Shown piece after piece: positions 1 to 9,177 of a stretch of 64,000 bases of DNA. Position numbers and translations under genes: made by a program. The notes beneath the pieces were generated by a model, which saw only the letters and a program-made list of their open reading frames with translations, was not told the DNA's origin and made no database searches. Where the stretch lies: positions 1 through 64,000 of the forward strand of contig CACNNQ010000002.1 in NCBI GenBank assembly GCA_902621855.1, given 5' to 3'. Numbering within the stretch: position 1 is the first letter of the stretch; every line of letters starts with the position of its first letter. The DNA comes from an uncultured Alphaproteobacteria bacterium (lineage in GTDB: Bacteria > Pseudomonadota > Alphaproteobacteria > HIMB59 > GCA-002718135).

Positions 1-266
1 AAAATGATTTAGATAGTTGGGATGGAAAATTATATTTTTTTTACCTTCCGTCTCAAAAAGAATTTAAATTAAAATCTGAGGATATTTCTAAACAATACGT
101 AAAGTCAATTATGACAAAACATGAAATTCCTTTTATAGATATATCTGAGTTATTTTATATTCAAAGCAAAAATCCTTTAGAATTTTTTCCATTTGAAATG
201 CCTGGGCATTATAATGAACTAGGTTACAAAAAAATATCAAATAAAATTATTCAAGTTGTAAAATGA
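1..266 (+). CDS. SGNH-hydrolase-like protein, C-terminal end (gene cut by window edge)
   Basis: An open frame enters from the window edge (first full codon at position 3) and ends in a TGA that overlaps the next gene's ATG (ATGA). About 87 residues are visible. The tail carries PFEMPGHYNELGYKK, which resembles the C-terminal block of SGNH/GDSL hydrolases and AlgX/AlgJ-like acetyltransferase domains, where the catalytic His follows a Gly-His pattern just before a conserved Asn-Glu-Leu-Gly. Such proteins usually modify or deacylate surface polysaccharides. The catalytic Ser block lies outside the window, so the family call is inference. The 4-nt overlap implies translational coupling with the following membrane protein. 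Confidence 0.55.
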   Translation, partial: NDLDSWDGKLYFFYLPSQKEFKLKSEDISKQYVKSIMTKHEIPFIDISELFYIQSKNPLEFFPFEMPGHYNELGYKKISNKIIQVVK

Positions 267-1936
267 TTTTAAACAATAAAATTTTTTTATTTAGTATATT
301 ATTTTTTTTATATTTTATTACTATCAGATATTTTGGTCCTCACCATAATCTTTTTTTTGCTATCGAATTTTTTTTAAATAATAATTTTAATGATGACCTT
401 CATATAACAAATTCTATAATTACAAATTCAGGTGCGTATTATTTTATTTTTAAATATTTTCTTTCAAATGATTTTTTAGGATTGTTTATTCATATCTTTT
501 TTTCATGTTTAGCAATATTTTATTTATATAAAATATTAAAAACATTAAATCTGCAAATTAATGAAATAATTGTTATTTTAGTTGGATTTTTAACTCTTGA
601 TCATCTTGTTATGCCTTATGTTAGGACCGCAACAGCATTTATTGGTCAACATCATTCAAGTTCTATTGGTCTGTATCTTTTGTTTCCTTGTATTTACTAT
701 GCATTAAAAACTAAAATTTTAAAATATTCTATTTTTATGATTTTAGCGGTAATAATTAGCCCTAAATTATGTTTGTTTTCAAATTTAATTCTTTGTTCGT
801 ATTTAATTTATTTCTATAAATCTAGAATACAAAATTATCTTCCAGTATTAATATTTTTATCATTATCATTATATTTTTACCTTTTAAATATTGATATAGA
901 AAGTTTTGCATCAAAGAGTGAAAAAATTGAAGCAATAAATTTTCTTTTTCTAAGGGGGTCTGAGGATTCTATAAATAAACAAATTTGGATTTTTCAAATT
1001 ACACTTATATTAAGTATATTAGGTTATTTATTTCTTATTTTTACACAGAATAAATCAGTTAATACGAAATTTGTCAATTTAGGTAAATTGATATTTCTAT
1101 ACTCAATATTATTAACAATATTTAGCTACATATATACAACTTATTTGTATCAATATTTGCCTATTCCAAAATTAATCATGTTATCGCCTGTTAGAAATTT
1201 TATTCTATTTCAAATATTTTTATTCATATTTATTTCAATTTATATTTTAAAATCTAAATCAAACAACATATCAAAATTACTTTATTTTGGTTCTTTAATT
1301 TATTGGAATGTAAGTTATAAGATAGCGATACCATTTAAATTTTGGTATCTTCCTAGTTTCGCATTTCTTTTTTTAGGTATAACATTGAATTTTTTATACC
1401 TTTACAATAAAAATATTAGAGTATTCTGTAAATTTTTTAATACAAATTATTTAGTTATAGGTACAATTATTATCACTATCCCCATAAGTTTAGTCCTTAC
1501 TAAAGAAAGAGTAGATTTATTTAGCTTAAATTCGATAGATAAAATTGGAAGATTTTACAGTGATATATCCACACATAAAGATTTAGAAAACTATTTATTT
1601 AGCTTAAGGAATTGTAAAAATTTTGATTTATTAGTTTTTTATAAAAAAAATGAAAATTTCACCCGTAGTACAAGTGCAAATCATCTTTCATTAAAAAGTT
1701 CATTTTATTTAGACTATTATACAATGAATGATTTAAAGACTATGAAATTGGCACTAGAAAGAGATAAAATAATTGCAAATATAACCAATTATTTGAATGA
1801 GCAAAAAAATAAAAATAAGATCAATGAAAATATAATTTATGATTTCATAAATGATAGACAAATCTTGATTGTAATAAAAGATAATGAAATTAAGACTATT
1901 AATTATTTAAAAAATATAAATTGTAATAAAATTTGA
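263..1936 (+). CDS. Large polytopic membrane protein, function unknown
   Basis: A 557-residue protein that I do not recognise at family level. The first ~410 residues hold roughly ten or more hydrophobic segments rich in Phe, Ile, Leu and Tyr, followed by a soluble, Asn/Lys-rich C-terminal part of ~140 residues. The overall shape (many helices, then a modest soluble tail) resembles bacterial GT-C glycosyltransferases or polysaccharide-related membrane proteins, but no diagnostic Asp-containing first loop was confirmed. It is coupled by an ATGA overlap to the upstream SGNH-like gene, which favours a role in surface glycan assembly. It ends 2 nt before the convergent sufA-like gene. Confidence 0.6.
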   Translation: MILNNKIFLFSILFFLYFITIRYFGPHHNLFFAIEFFLNNNFNDDLHITNSIITNSGAYYFIFKYFLSNDFLGLFIHIFFSCLAIFYLYKILKTLNLQINEIIVILVGFLTLDHLVMPYVRTATAFIGQHHSSSIGLYLLFPCIYYALKTKILKYSIFMILAVIISPKLCLFSNLILCSYLIYFYKSRIQNYLPVLIFLSLSLYFYLLNIDIESFASKSEKIEAINFLFLRGSEDSINKQIWIFQITLILSILGYLFLIFTQNKSVNTKFVNLGKLIFLYSILLTIFSYIYTTYLYQYLPIPKLIMLSPVRNFILFQIFLFIFISIYILKSKSNNISKLLYFGSLIYWNVSYKIAIPFKFWYLPSFAFLFLGITLNFLYLYNKNIRVFCKFFNTNYLVIGTIIITIPISLVLTKERVDLFSLNSIDKIGRFYSDISTHKDLENYLFSLRNCKNFDLLVFYKKNENFTRSTSANHLSLKSSFYLDYYTMNDLKTMKLALERDKIIANITNYLNEQKNKNKINENIIYDFINDRQILIVIKDNEIKTINYLKNINCNKI

Positions 1937-1938
1937 TA

Positions 1939-2274
1939 TTAAATGGAGAATGATTCACCACATCCACATGTACTTTTCTCATTTGGATTGTCAAAGACAA
2001 ATCTTGAAGCAAGTTTGTCTTGTCTATAATCCATAGTTGATCCTAATAAAAACATAGTAGCTTTTGGATCAATTAAAATCTTTGCTCCATCTTGATCAAT
2101 AACTTCAAAATTTTTTAAATCAGATGAATTACCAAAATCTAATTTGTATGAAAATCCACTACAACCAGACTTATCAACTCCTATAACAACAGAATCCATT
2201 CCATTAGGAGCTTTAGACATTATATTTTTAATTTGTTCGGTTGCTTTAGATGTTACTGATAATACATTATTCAT
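1939..2274 (-). CDS. sufA: A-type Fe-S cluster carrier (SufA/ErpA family)
   Basis: A 111-residue carrier that accepts nascent Fe-S clusters from the SufBCD scaffold and passes them to apo-proteins in the cytoplasm. The three conserved cysteines are present: C38 in SGCSGFSY, and C103 and C105 in the C-terminal CGCG. The reading frame stays open further upstream to 2322, but that extension overlaps sufT and is not conserved, so the internal ATG at 2274 is preferred. It is the last gene of the suf run, 19 nt after sufT. SufA, ErpA and IscA cannot be told apart by sequence alone; the position in a suf operon supports SufA. Confidence 0.88.
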   Translation of the reverse strand: MNNVLSVTSKATEQIKNIMSKAPNGMDSVVIGVDKSGCSGFSYKLDFGNSSDLKNFEVIDQDGAKILIDPKATMFLLGSTMDYRQDKLASRFVFDNPNEKSTCGCGESFSI

Positions 2275-2293
2275 ATTGTTATTATAAATTAAA

Positions 2294-2680
2294 TTAAAAA
2301 ATATCCAAAGCAAGTTTTGCATCTTCAGACATTAAATCCTTATGCCACTTTGGTTCCCAAACAAGGGATACTTCAATCGAATTTAAATTATCTAATTTTT
2401 CTACTGATTTACCAACACTTTCGGGCATAGTTCCTGCAACTGGGCAGTTTGGGTTAGTTAGAGTCATTTTAATTTTAATGTCGTTTTTATCACTAATCTT
2501 TATTTCGTATATTAAACCTAAATCATATAAGTTGACTGGTATTTCTGGATCAACAACAGTCCTAATACAGGCTATGACTTGTTCTTGGTTAATTTTAATG
2601 GAGTTATTTGAATTGTTGAATTTTTTTATATAACTTGATTTTTTATCTGGTAAAAAATCTTCTAGTTGTTTCTCTTCCAT
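2294..2680 (-). CDS. sufT: SufT, DUF59/MIP18-family Fe-S assembly factor
   Basis: A 128-residue protein with a MIP18/DUF59 domain over about residues 32-128, preceded by a short variable N-terminus. Visible landmarks are DPEIPVNLYDLGLIY and the Cys-containing NPNCPVAG. SufT proteins help maturation of Fe-S proteins, particularly under high demand, and are commonly encoded inside alphaproteobacterial suf operons. It lies 3 nt after sufS and just before sufA on the same strand, so co-expression is expected. The family is clear; the precise client proteins are unknown. Confidence 0.88.
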   Translation of the reverse strand: MEEKQLEDFLPDKKSSYIKKFNNSNNSIKINQEQVIACIRTVVDPEIPVNLYDLGLIYEIKISDKNDIKIKMTLTNPNCPVAGTMPESVGKSVEKLDNLNSIEVSLVWEPKWHKDLMSEDAKLALDIF

Positions 2681-2683
2681 TAG

Positions 2684-3880
2684 TTATAACAAAATTTTTG
2701 TTATTTCATGAATGCTGTCTACTAAATGGTCAACGTCCTCTTTTGTATTATATACTCCAAATGAAATTCTAGAAGTTCCAGTAACATTAAAATGTTTCAT
2801 AAGAGGTTGGCAGCAATGATGGCCTGTTCTTATTGCTATATTTTTTTTATCTAACATCGCACCTAAATCAGAATTATGCACACCCTCTATGTTAAAAGAA
2901 ATAATTGCACCCTTGTTTTCATTTGATCCATATATTTTTATATTATTAAATTTTGAAAGTTTTTCATAAGCGTAATCATGAAGTTTCATTTCATGTTCAT
3001 AAATAACATTTGGATCAACTTCATTCATGAAATTTAATGAAGAAGAAAATCCAATAACTGGTGCGATCGGAGGAGTACCTGCCTCGAATTTTTCATAACC
3101 ATTAGCATATGTGCTTTTATCAATATCTACCTCATGAATCATTTGTCCCCCACCTTGGTAAGGGCCAAATTCATTTATCCACTTGTCTTTCATATAAAGT
3201 ATTCCAAGACCAGATGGACCATACATTTTATGTGCAGAAAAAACATAAAAATCAGGATCTAAATCTTTTAGATCAACTTTTTTGTGTGGAGCAAATTGAC
3301 AACCATCTAATAGTAGCGGTATATTGTTTTTTTTTGCAATTTCCTTTATTTTATCAAAATTAGTTATTGATCCTGTTACATTTGACATGTGGGTTAATGA
3401 AATAAGTTTAGTTTTTAAGTTAATTTTATCATTTAATTCATCGTAATTAATTTCACTATTTTCATTCAATCCCAGTGGAACAATTTTTATCTTTTTGTCA
3501 ACTAAATGCCAAGGTATTAAATTAGCATGGTGCTCAAGATAACTTAAGATTATTTCGTCACCATCTTCTAAAAACCCTTTAGACATACAGGATGCAATTA
3601 AATTTATACCTTCAGTAGCACTTTTAACAAAAATAATATTTCTTTCTGATGTATTTAAATAATCTGCAACTTTTTTTCGTGCATCTTCAAATTTTTTTGT
3701 TAACTTTGAGCTTAGTTCATAATTACCTCTATGAATATTTGCATATTCATTTGTGTAACAATTATTAGTAGCTTCAATCATTTCGTCAACTTTTAAAGCT
3801 GAAGCAGCGGTATCTAAAAAAACTAAATTAGGATTTTTTTTGAATACGGGAAATTTTGATTTTATGTTTGAAATATTCAT
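2684..3880 (-). CDS. sufS: SufS cysteine desulfurase (group II)
   Basis: A 398-residue PLP enzyme that removes sulfur from cysteine as a protein-bound persulfide for Fe-S assembly. K218 in SAHKMYG is the expected Schiff-base lysine, D192 is the PLP-ring-nitrogen aspartate, and C356 in RTGHHCC is the persulfide cysteine in the group II context. Length matches the family (~405). The start overlaps the sufD stop by 4 nt. No sufE or sufU partner gene lies in the operon, so its sulfur-accepting partner must be elsewhere or replaced. Confidence 0.95.
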   Translation of the reverse strand: MNISNIKSKFPVFKKNPNLVFLDTAASALKVDEMIEATNNCYTNEYANIHRGNYELSSKLTKKFEDARKKVADYLNTSERNIIFVKSATEGINLIASCMSKGFLEDGDEIILSYLEHHANLIPWHLVDKKIKIVPLGLNENSEINYDELNDKINLKTKLISLTHMSNVTGSITNFDKIKEIAKKNNIPLLLDGCQFAPHKKVDLKDLDPDFYVFSAHKMYGPSGLGILYMKDKWINEFGPYQGGGQMIHEVDIDKSTYANGYEKFEAGTPPIAPVIGFSSSLNFMNEVDPNVIYEHEMKLHDYAYEKLSKFNNIKIYGSNENKGAIISFNIEGVHNSDLGAMLDKKNIAIRTGHHCCQPLMKHFNVTGTSRISFGVYNTKEDVDHLVDSIHEITKILL

Positions 3881-5103
3881 TTTACTTTACTTAAGTATCT
3901 TACGAGTTTCTTTTGAATTATTTCAGACATTTGTTCATTATCAATACTACTTAATTCTTCATTAATAAATGATGATATCAATATTTTAGTTGCTGCAATT
4001 TTACTCATACCTCTAGACCTTAGATAAAAAATAGCATTTTCGTCTATTGGTCCAATGGTAGAGCCATGACTACATTTAACATCATCAGCATATATTTTTA
4101 ATTCAGGTTTAGAAAAATATGATGCATTATCAGATAAAAGTATCCCTTTGCTGAGTTGATAACCCTCTGTTTTTTGAGCCACTTGATCGACATGAGTGTT
4201 ACTAAAGTATGTTGCTTTAGAACGATCATTCAAAATACCTTTATAAACTTGATTACTTTTGCAATCTTCAGCTAAATGCTTAACAAATGTTTTGTTGTTA
4301 GATGTGTTATTATCTTTTAGAAAAAAAATTCCTTGTAGATCAGCTTCTGAGTTAGCTTCTATTAACTCAGAATAATGAAAATTTCTTACGTAACCTTCTG
4401 AAAAATTGTACACTTTTTGAGTATAATTAGAATCTTTTTTACATGAAGAATGACTTGTTATTATTAAATTATGATTAGAAGAATTATCTTGTATTAGAAA
4501 ATGATTTAATTGGGAATTATTTTCTAAATTAATTACATTTAATATATTAGATGTAGAATTATTTTTATTTTCATATTCTTCAATAAGATTAAGAGACGAT
4601 CCCTCTTCACAGATATAATTATTTTTTTGGAAAATTGTTAAATTATCATCTGTTACAATATTTGAAATTTTGATTTTAATATTATTATTTTTTTTAATAA
4701 CAATCTTAAAACCACTATTTAAAAATAATGAATTAAGATTTACAAAATGATCATTTTTTTCAATTGTATTATTTTTAGAAAAATCATTATAATCTTTATC
4801 TAAAATTTTAGTAATTTCAATTTTATCATCTTTAAAGCTCGAACACTGACCATTAACAGAAACTATTGAATAACTATTATCCTGATTATTATTTATTACT
4901 GATGTTTCTGCAGATACGAGATACTTGTATTTAAAGTCAATAAATTTTTTTAGATTTATATTTTTTAAACTTTCATTATTTTTTCTATCAAATCTATCTG
5001 TTTCAAAAATATTTATTAATTTATCTCTATGACTTTGAATATCTTTATTATCTGAAAAAAAAATATTTTTTTTATTTTTTTGATAATTATCTTGAATATT
5101 CAT
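3877..5103 (-). CDS. sufD: SufD, scaffold subunit of the SufBC2D complex
   Basis: A 408-residue SufB/SufD-family protein. The C-terminal beta-helix part (about residues 260-400) is well conserved, with KGILLSDNASYFSKPEL and DDVKCSHGSTIG, including the Cys/His pair typical of SufD. The first ~200 residues are Asn/Lys-rich and divergent, as is usual in AT-rich genomes. SufD pairs with SufB to hold the nascent cluster, with two SufC ATPases attached. It overlaps sufS by 4 nt and abuts sufC by a 1-nt stop/start overlap, indicating one transcript. Confidence 0.93.
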   Translation of the reverse strand: MNIQDNYQKNKKNIFFSDNKDIQSHRDKLINIFETDRFDRKNNESLKNINLKKFIDFKYKYLVSAETSVINNNQDNSYSIVSVNGQCSSFKDDKIEITKILDKDYNDFSKNNTIEKNDHFVNLNSLFLNSGFKIVIKKNNNIKIKISNIVTDDNLTIFQKNNYICEEGSSLNLIEEYENKNNSTSNILNVINLENNSQLNHFLIQDNSSNHNLIITSHSSCKKDSNYTQKVYNFSEGYVRNFHYSELIEANSEADLQGIFFLKDNNTSNNKTFVKHLAEDCKSNQVYKGILNDRSKATYFSNTHVDQVAQKTEGYQLSKGILLSDNASYFSKPELKIYADDVKCSHGSTIGPIDENAIFYLRSRGMSKIAATKILISSFINEELSSIDNEQMSEIIQKKLVRYLSKVK

Positions 5104-5843
5104 TACTGAAATTTTTGAAATCCATCTTTTTCTATTTCAGCTGCAATTTCTGAACCTCCTGATTTAACAATAGAACCATTTACCATGACATGTACATGAT
5201 CAGGTTTAATATAATCCAATAGCTTTTGATAATGAGTAATGATTAAAAACGAATTATTTTTTGTTTTAAGTTTGTTAACCCCTTCAGTAACAATTTTAAG
5301 AGCATCAATATCAAGACCTGAGTCAGTTTCATCTAGAATAGCTAAATCTGGATTAAGAATGCTCATTTGTAAAATTTCGTAACGTTTTTTTTCTCCACCA
5401 GAAAATCCAGTATTAACTGATCGTTTAAGCATATCAATATTTATACCTAAATCACTAGCTTTAGATTTTAAAAGCTTAGCAAATGATAAATTATCAATTT
5501 CTTCTTCGTTAATACGTTTTCTTTTTGAATTAATTGCAGAATGTAAAAATGGAGTGATATTTACTCCAGGTATTTCAACAGGATACTGAAAAGCTAGAAA
5601 CATTCCTTCTTGTGCTCTTTCTTCAATATTTAAATCAAATAAATCGTTATCTTTGAAATTAATTTTGCCATTTAGGATTTCGTAATCCTCTTTACCTGCT
5701 AGAACGTTTGCTAATGTGCTTTTACCACATCCATTTGGGCCCATTATTGCATGCACTTCACCTTTATTAATATTCAGGTTGAGTCCATTAAGGATATTTT
5801 TATTTTCAATCTTTACAGATAGATCTTTGATTTCTAAAAACAT
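5103..5843 (-). CDS. sufC: SufC, ATPase of the Fe-S assembly complex
   Basis: A 246-residue soluble ABC-type ATPase. Walker A GPNGCGKST lies at residues 35-43, the signature FSGGE at 147-151 and Walker B LAILDETDS near 168-176, with the H-loop in LIITHYQ. It powers conformational change in SufBC2D during cluster assembly rather than membrane transport. It sits one base after the sufB stop and overlaps the sufD start by one base, so all three subunits are translated from one message. Length and motifs are typical. Confidence 0.96.
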   Translation of the reverse strand: MFLEIKDLSVKIENKNILNGLNLNINKGEVHAIMGPNGCGKSTLANVLAGKEDYEILNGKINFKDNDLFDLNIEERAQEGMFLAFQYPVEIPGVNITPFLHSAINSKRKRINEEEIDNLSFAKLLKSKASDLGINIDMLKRSVNTGFSGGEKKRYEILQMSILNPDLAILDETDSGLDIDALKIVTEGVNKLKTKNNSFLIITHYQKLLDYIKPDHVHVMVNGSIVKSGGSEIAAEIEKDGFQKFQ

Positions 5844-5844
5844 A

Positions 5845-7296
5845 TTATCCTACACTTCCCTCAAGAGAAATAGATACAAGTTTTTGTGCTTCAACTGCAA
5901 ATTCCATTGGAAGCTCTTGTAAAACTTGCTTGCAGAAACCATTAACTATTAATGAAACTGCTTCTTCGTGGCTTAAACCTCTTTGTCTGCAGTAATAAAG
6001 TTGGTCCTCATTTATTTTAGAAGTCGACGCTTCATGTTCAATAACTGCTGTATTATTTTTTGAGTCAATGTATGGAACTGTGTGTGCGCCACATTTATTT
6101 CCTACTAACAAAGAATCACATTGGGTATAATTTCTTGCCTTATCTGCTTTTCTTAAAAAAGAAACCTCACCTCTGTAAGTATTTTGAGATTTACCAAGAG
6201 ATATACCTTTTGATATTATTTTACTTTTGGTATTTTTACCAATGTGAGTCATCTTTGTTCCTGTATCAGCTTGTTGAAAATTATTTGTTATTGCTACAGA
6301 GTAAAATTCACCAATTGAATTCTCTCCTTTTAAAATACAACTAGGATATTTCCATGTAATAGCAGAGCCTGTTTCTACTTGAGTCCATGATATCTTACTG
6401 TTTTTACCTGCACAAAGACCTCTTTTAGTAACAAAATTATAAATTCCTCCTTTACCATCTTCATCTCCTGGATACCAATTTTGAACTGTTGAATATTTTA
6501 TTTCTGCATCCTCTAAAGCAATTAATTCTACATTAGCAGCGTGTAATTGATTATCATCTCTTTTTGGAGCAGTACAACCTTCTAGGTAACTAACATAACT
6601 ACCTTTATCTGCAATAATTAGAGTCCTCTCGAATTGTCCAGTATTTTCTGCATTAATTCTAAAATAAGTTGATAGCTCCATTGGGCATTTTACACCTTCT
6701 GGAATGTACACAAATGATCCATCAGTAAACACAGCTGAATTTAGTGCAGAAAATGAATGATCTCCAGGTGGTATAACTGATCCTAAATATTTTTTTATTA
6801 AGTCAGGATGTTTTTGAATAGCTTCTCCTATAGAACAAAAAATTATTCCAAGCTTTTCTAATTCACCTTTATAAGTTGTGGCAACTGATACACTATCAAA
6901 CACAACATCAACTGCAACTCCCGCTAATACTTTTTGCTCCTCCAGAGGAATACCAAGTTTATTATATGTCTCTATAAGTTTTGGATCTACTTCACTTAAG
7001 TCTTTAGGTTTCTTCTCAAAACCTTTTGGGGCAGAATAATAGTAAATATCTTGATAATCTATTTCAGGAAAATTAAGGTTTGCCCATTTTGGCTCCTTCA
7101 TTCTTTTCCATTTTGAAAATGCTTTTAGTCTCCACTCAAGCATCCAATCTGGTTCGTTCTTTTTTAATGAAATAAATTTAATAGTATCTTCGTTTAGACC
7201 TTTTTTAGGCTTTTCGTTATCTATATCTGTTACAAAACCGTATTTGTATTTATTTTTACTATACGTATCTAGAGTATTTAGAGTTTCTGAGTTCAC
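5845..7296 (-). CDS. sufB: SufB, Fe-S cluster scaffold subunit
   Basis: A 483-residue scaffold protein and the first gene of the suf core. The C-terminal half carries the conserved beta-helix with [18 protein letters not shown] and [19 protein letters not shown], the latter containing the conserved Glu and Cys used for cluster building. The start is GTG; the only nearby ATG is out of frame and runs into a stop after two codons. Regulators often found upstream in alphaproteobacteria (an IscR/Rrf2 gene) are absent here; mnmA is the upstream neighbour on the same strand. Confidence 0.96.
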   Translation of the reverse strand: MNSETLNTLDTYSKNKYKYGFVTDIDNEKPKKGLNEDTIKFISLKKNEPDWMLEWRLKAFSKWKRMKEPKWANLNFPEIDYQDIYYYSAPKGFEKKPKDLSEVDPKLIETYNKLGIPLEEQKVLAGVAVDVVFDSVSVATTYKGELEKLGIIFCSIGEAIQKHPDLIKKYLGSVIPPGDHSFSALNSAVFTDGSFVYIPEGVKCPMELSTYFRINAENTGQFERTLIIADKGSYVSYLEGCTAPKRDDNQLHAANVELIALEDAEIKYSTVQNWYPGDEDGKGGIYNFVTKRGLCAGKNSKISWTQVETGSAITWKYPSCILKGENSIGEFYSVAITNNFQQADTGTKMTHIGKNTKSKIISKGISLGKSQNTYRGEVSFLRKADKARNYTQCDSLLVGNKCGAHTVPYIDSKNNTAVIEHEASTSKINEDQLYYCRQRGLSHEEAVSLIVNGFCKQVLQELPMEFAVEAQKLVSISLEGSVG

Positions 7297-7321
7297 ACTA
7301 CTTCATCTAATTCATTAATTT

Positions 7322-7352
7322 AAAAAATCTAGTTAATTCAACAAAAATTAAC
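7322..7352 (-). terminator. Possible weak hairpin between mnmA and sufB
   Basis: Read on the minus strand, GTTAATT and AATTAAC form a 7-bp inverted repeat with a 7-nt loop, followed by TAG and six T. It lies in the 79-nt gap between mnmA and sufB. It could be a weak terminator for mnmA or an operator of the suf operon. The stem is almost all A/T, so the energy is poor and chance occurrence is quite possible. Confidence 0.3.
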
Positions 7353-7375
7353 CAAATTTAGAACTAATTTTAAGT

Positions 7376-8470
7376 TTAAGCGGTAATCCAACCACCTCCA
7401 AGTAATTGGTCATTTTTGTAAAAAACACAAGCTTGTCCAGGGGAAGTCTTATCTAAATCTGCTTCAAATGTAAAAGTCCCGCGATCACTATTTATATCAA
7501 GAATTCCAGGTAAATCCTCTTGAGTTGATCTAATTTTTGCAGAACAATCAAGTCCTTTAGGCATAATATTTCCTCCCAACCAATTAATATTCTTAAAATT
7601 GATAACATTTTTCTTTAATTTTTCTTTAGTACCTAGAGTAATAGAGTTTTGATCTTTATTTATTTCTATAACGTATAAAGCTTGTTTTGAACCACTAATA
7701 CCAATGCCTTTTCTTTGACCGATAGTGTAATTGCTAATACCATCATGCGTTCCAAGAATGTTATTATCTTCGTCGTAAATTATACCTTTTTTATTCACAC
7801 TTGGATTTAGATTTTTAACAAGATCTCTATAAGAGTCAGATGTTACAAAACAAATATCTTGACTATCAGGTTTATCGCTTACACTTAGTTTATATTTTTC
7901 AGCTAAATTTCTAATTTCTTTTTTTCTGTAATCACCTAATGGAAATCTAACGTAATTTAATTGTTCTTGTTGTGTGGCAAATAGAAAAAAACTTTGATCT
8001 TTTGAAAAATCTTTTGCTTTGTGCAAACTAGCATTATTTAAAGATCCTTTTCTTATTGCATAATGTCCTGTCGCTAGTGCATCAGCTCCAATTTTTTTTG
8101 CTTCATTAAGTAAGTCTGAGAATTTAACTGTTTCATTACATTTAACGCAAGGTAAAGGGGTTTCGCCATTTGCATATGAATCAACAAAGTTATTAATTAC
8201 CCCATTAAAAAATTTATCTTGATAATCTAAAACTATATGTTTGAAATCATTATCCAGAGCTACATTTTTGGCATCTTCAATATCAATGCCAGCACAGCAT
8301 GATTTGCTTCTGGATACACTAGAATTATTGTATAATTTTAGTGTAATACCAGTTACATCGTAACCTTGTTTTTTTAGCATTACGGCTGCAACTGAACTGT
8401 CTACACCTCCAGACATGGCAACTACTACCTTCGTATCTTTTTCTGACTTATTAAAACCAAGAGAATTCAT
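7376..8470 (-). CDS. mnmA: MnmA, tRNA 2-thiouridylase
   Basis: A 364-residue ATP-dependent enzyme that thiolates U34 of tRNA-Lys, -Glu and -Gln using sulfur relayed from a cysteine desulfurase. The PP-loop SGGVDSS is at residues 20-26. The catalytic cysteine pair is C108 (in PLPCVKCN) and C207 (in DICFVTSD). Length matches the family. It is upstream of the suf genes on the same strand, a sensible neighbourhood because SufS can supply the sulfur. It is divergent from the alpha/beta hydrolase with a 56-nt gap. Confidence 0.96.
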   Translation of the reverse strand: MNSLGFNKSEKDTKVVVAMSGGVDSSVAAVMLKKQGYDVTGITLKLYNNSSVSRSKSCCAGIDIEDAKNVALDNDFKHIVLDYQDKFFNGVINNFVDSYANGETPLPCVKCNETVKFSDLLNEAKKIGADALATGHYAIRKGSLNNASLHKAKDFSKDQSFFLFATQQEQLNYVRFPLGDYRKKEIRNLAEKYKLSVSDKPDSQDICFVTSDSYRDLVKNLNPSVNKKGIIYDEDNNILGTHDGISNYTIGQRKGIGISGSKQALYVIEINKDQNSITLGTKEKLKKNVINFKNINWLGGNIMPKGLDCSAKIRSTQEDLPGILDINSDRGTFTFEADLDKTSPGQACVFYKNDQLLGGGWITA

Positions 8471-8526
8471 AATTTTATAATATCTATATTTACAAAATCA
8501 TATAACTTCAATATTAGCTTAATCAA

Positions 8527-9171
8527 ATGGTAGACTTACTAATTCCGGGACCTGAAGGAAAAATTGAGGCAAAATATAGTCATAATAAAAATGATGATTC
8601 TCCAATTGTTATTATTTTACATCCAGACCCCTCAAAAGGAGGGACTATGCATACAAAAATTATATTTAGGCTATACAAATTATTTGTAAAATCGGGTTTT
8701 TCAACAATAAGGTTTAATTTTAGAGGAGTAGGCAAAAGTGATGGTGAGTTTGATAATGGTGAGGGAGAGCTTAGTGATGCAGCTTGTGTATTGGATTGGT
8801 TACAACAATATAACACCAATTCAAAGATATGTTGGGTAGCAGGTTTTTCATTTGGAGCTTGGATAGCTATGCAATTATTAATGAGGAGACCAGAAATAAA
8901 TGGTTTTATAAGCGTATCACCTCCAGCGAATTTAAGAGATTTTAGTTTTTTAGCACCATGCCCCTCTTCTGGTTTTATTGTTCATGGAGATAAGGATAAC
9001 ATAGCATCTTTTGACTCAACCAAAATTTTAGTAGAAAAACTTCAAAAACAAAAGAAAGTTGATATTAAATTTAAACCTATAAAAGGTGCAGATCATTTTT
9101 TTGAAAATTATTCCACAGAATTTGAAAAATCAATAATTGAATATATAGATCAAACATTAACAAATAAATAA
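8527..9171 (+). CDS. Alpha/beta hydrolase (COG2945-like)
   Basis: A 214-residue single-domain hydrolase. The nucleophile S108 is in GFSFGA, the likely acid is D155 or D157 in HGDKDN, and the general base is H190 in GADHFF. The early HPDP motif and FRGVGKSDG loop match the small COG2945 hydrolase group, which is widespread but lacks a settled substrate. It has no signal peptide, so it should be cytoplasmic. It is 6 nt upstream of tyrS and probably co-transcribed with it, with no obvious functional link. Confidence 0.85.
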   Translation: MVDLLIPGPEGKIEAKYSHNKNDDSPIVIILHPDPSKGGTMHTKIIFRLYKLFVKSGFSTIRFNFRGVGKSDGEFDNGEGELSDAACVLDWLQQYNTNSKICWVAGFSFGAWIAMQLLMRRPEINGFISVSPPANLRDFSFLAPCPSSGFIVHGDKDNIASFDSTKILVEKLQKQKKVDIKFKPIKGADHFFENYSTEFEKSIIEYIDQTLTNK

Positions 9172-9177
9172 TCTAAA

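Noticed and set aside
1939..2322. Longer sufA start at 2322
   Set aside because: The added 16 residues are not conserved and overlap sufT by 29 nt; the internal ATG at 2274 fits the family.
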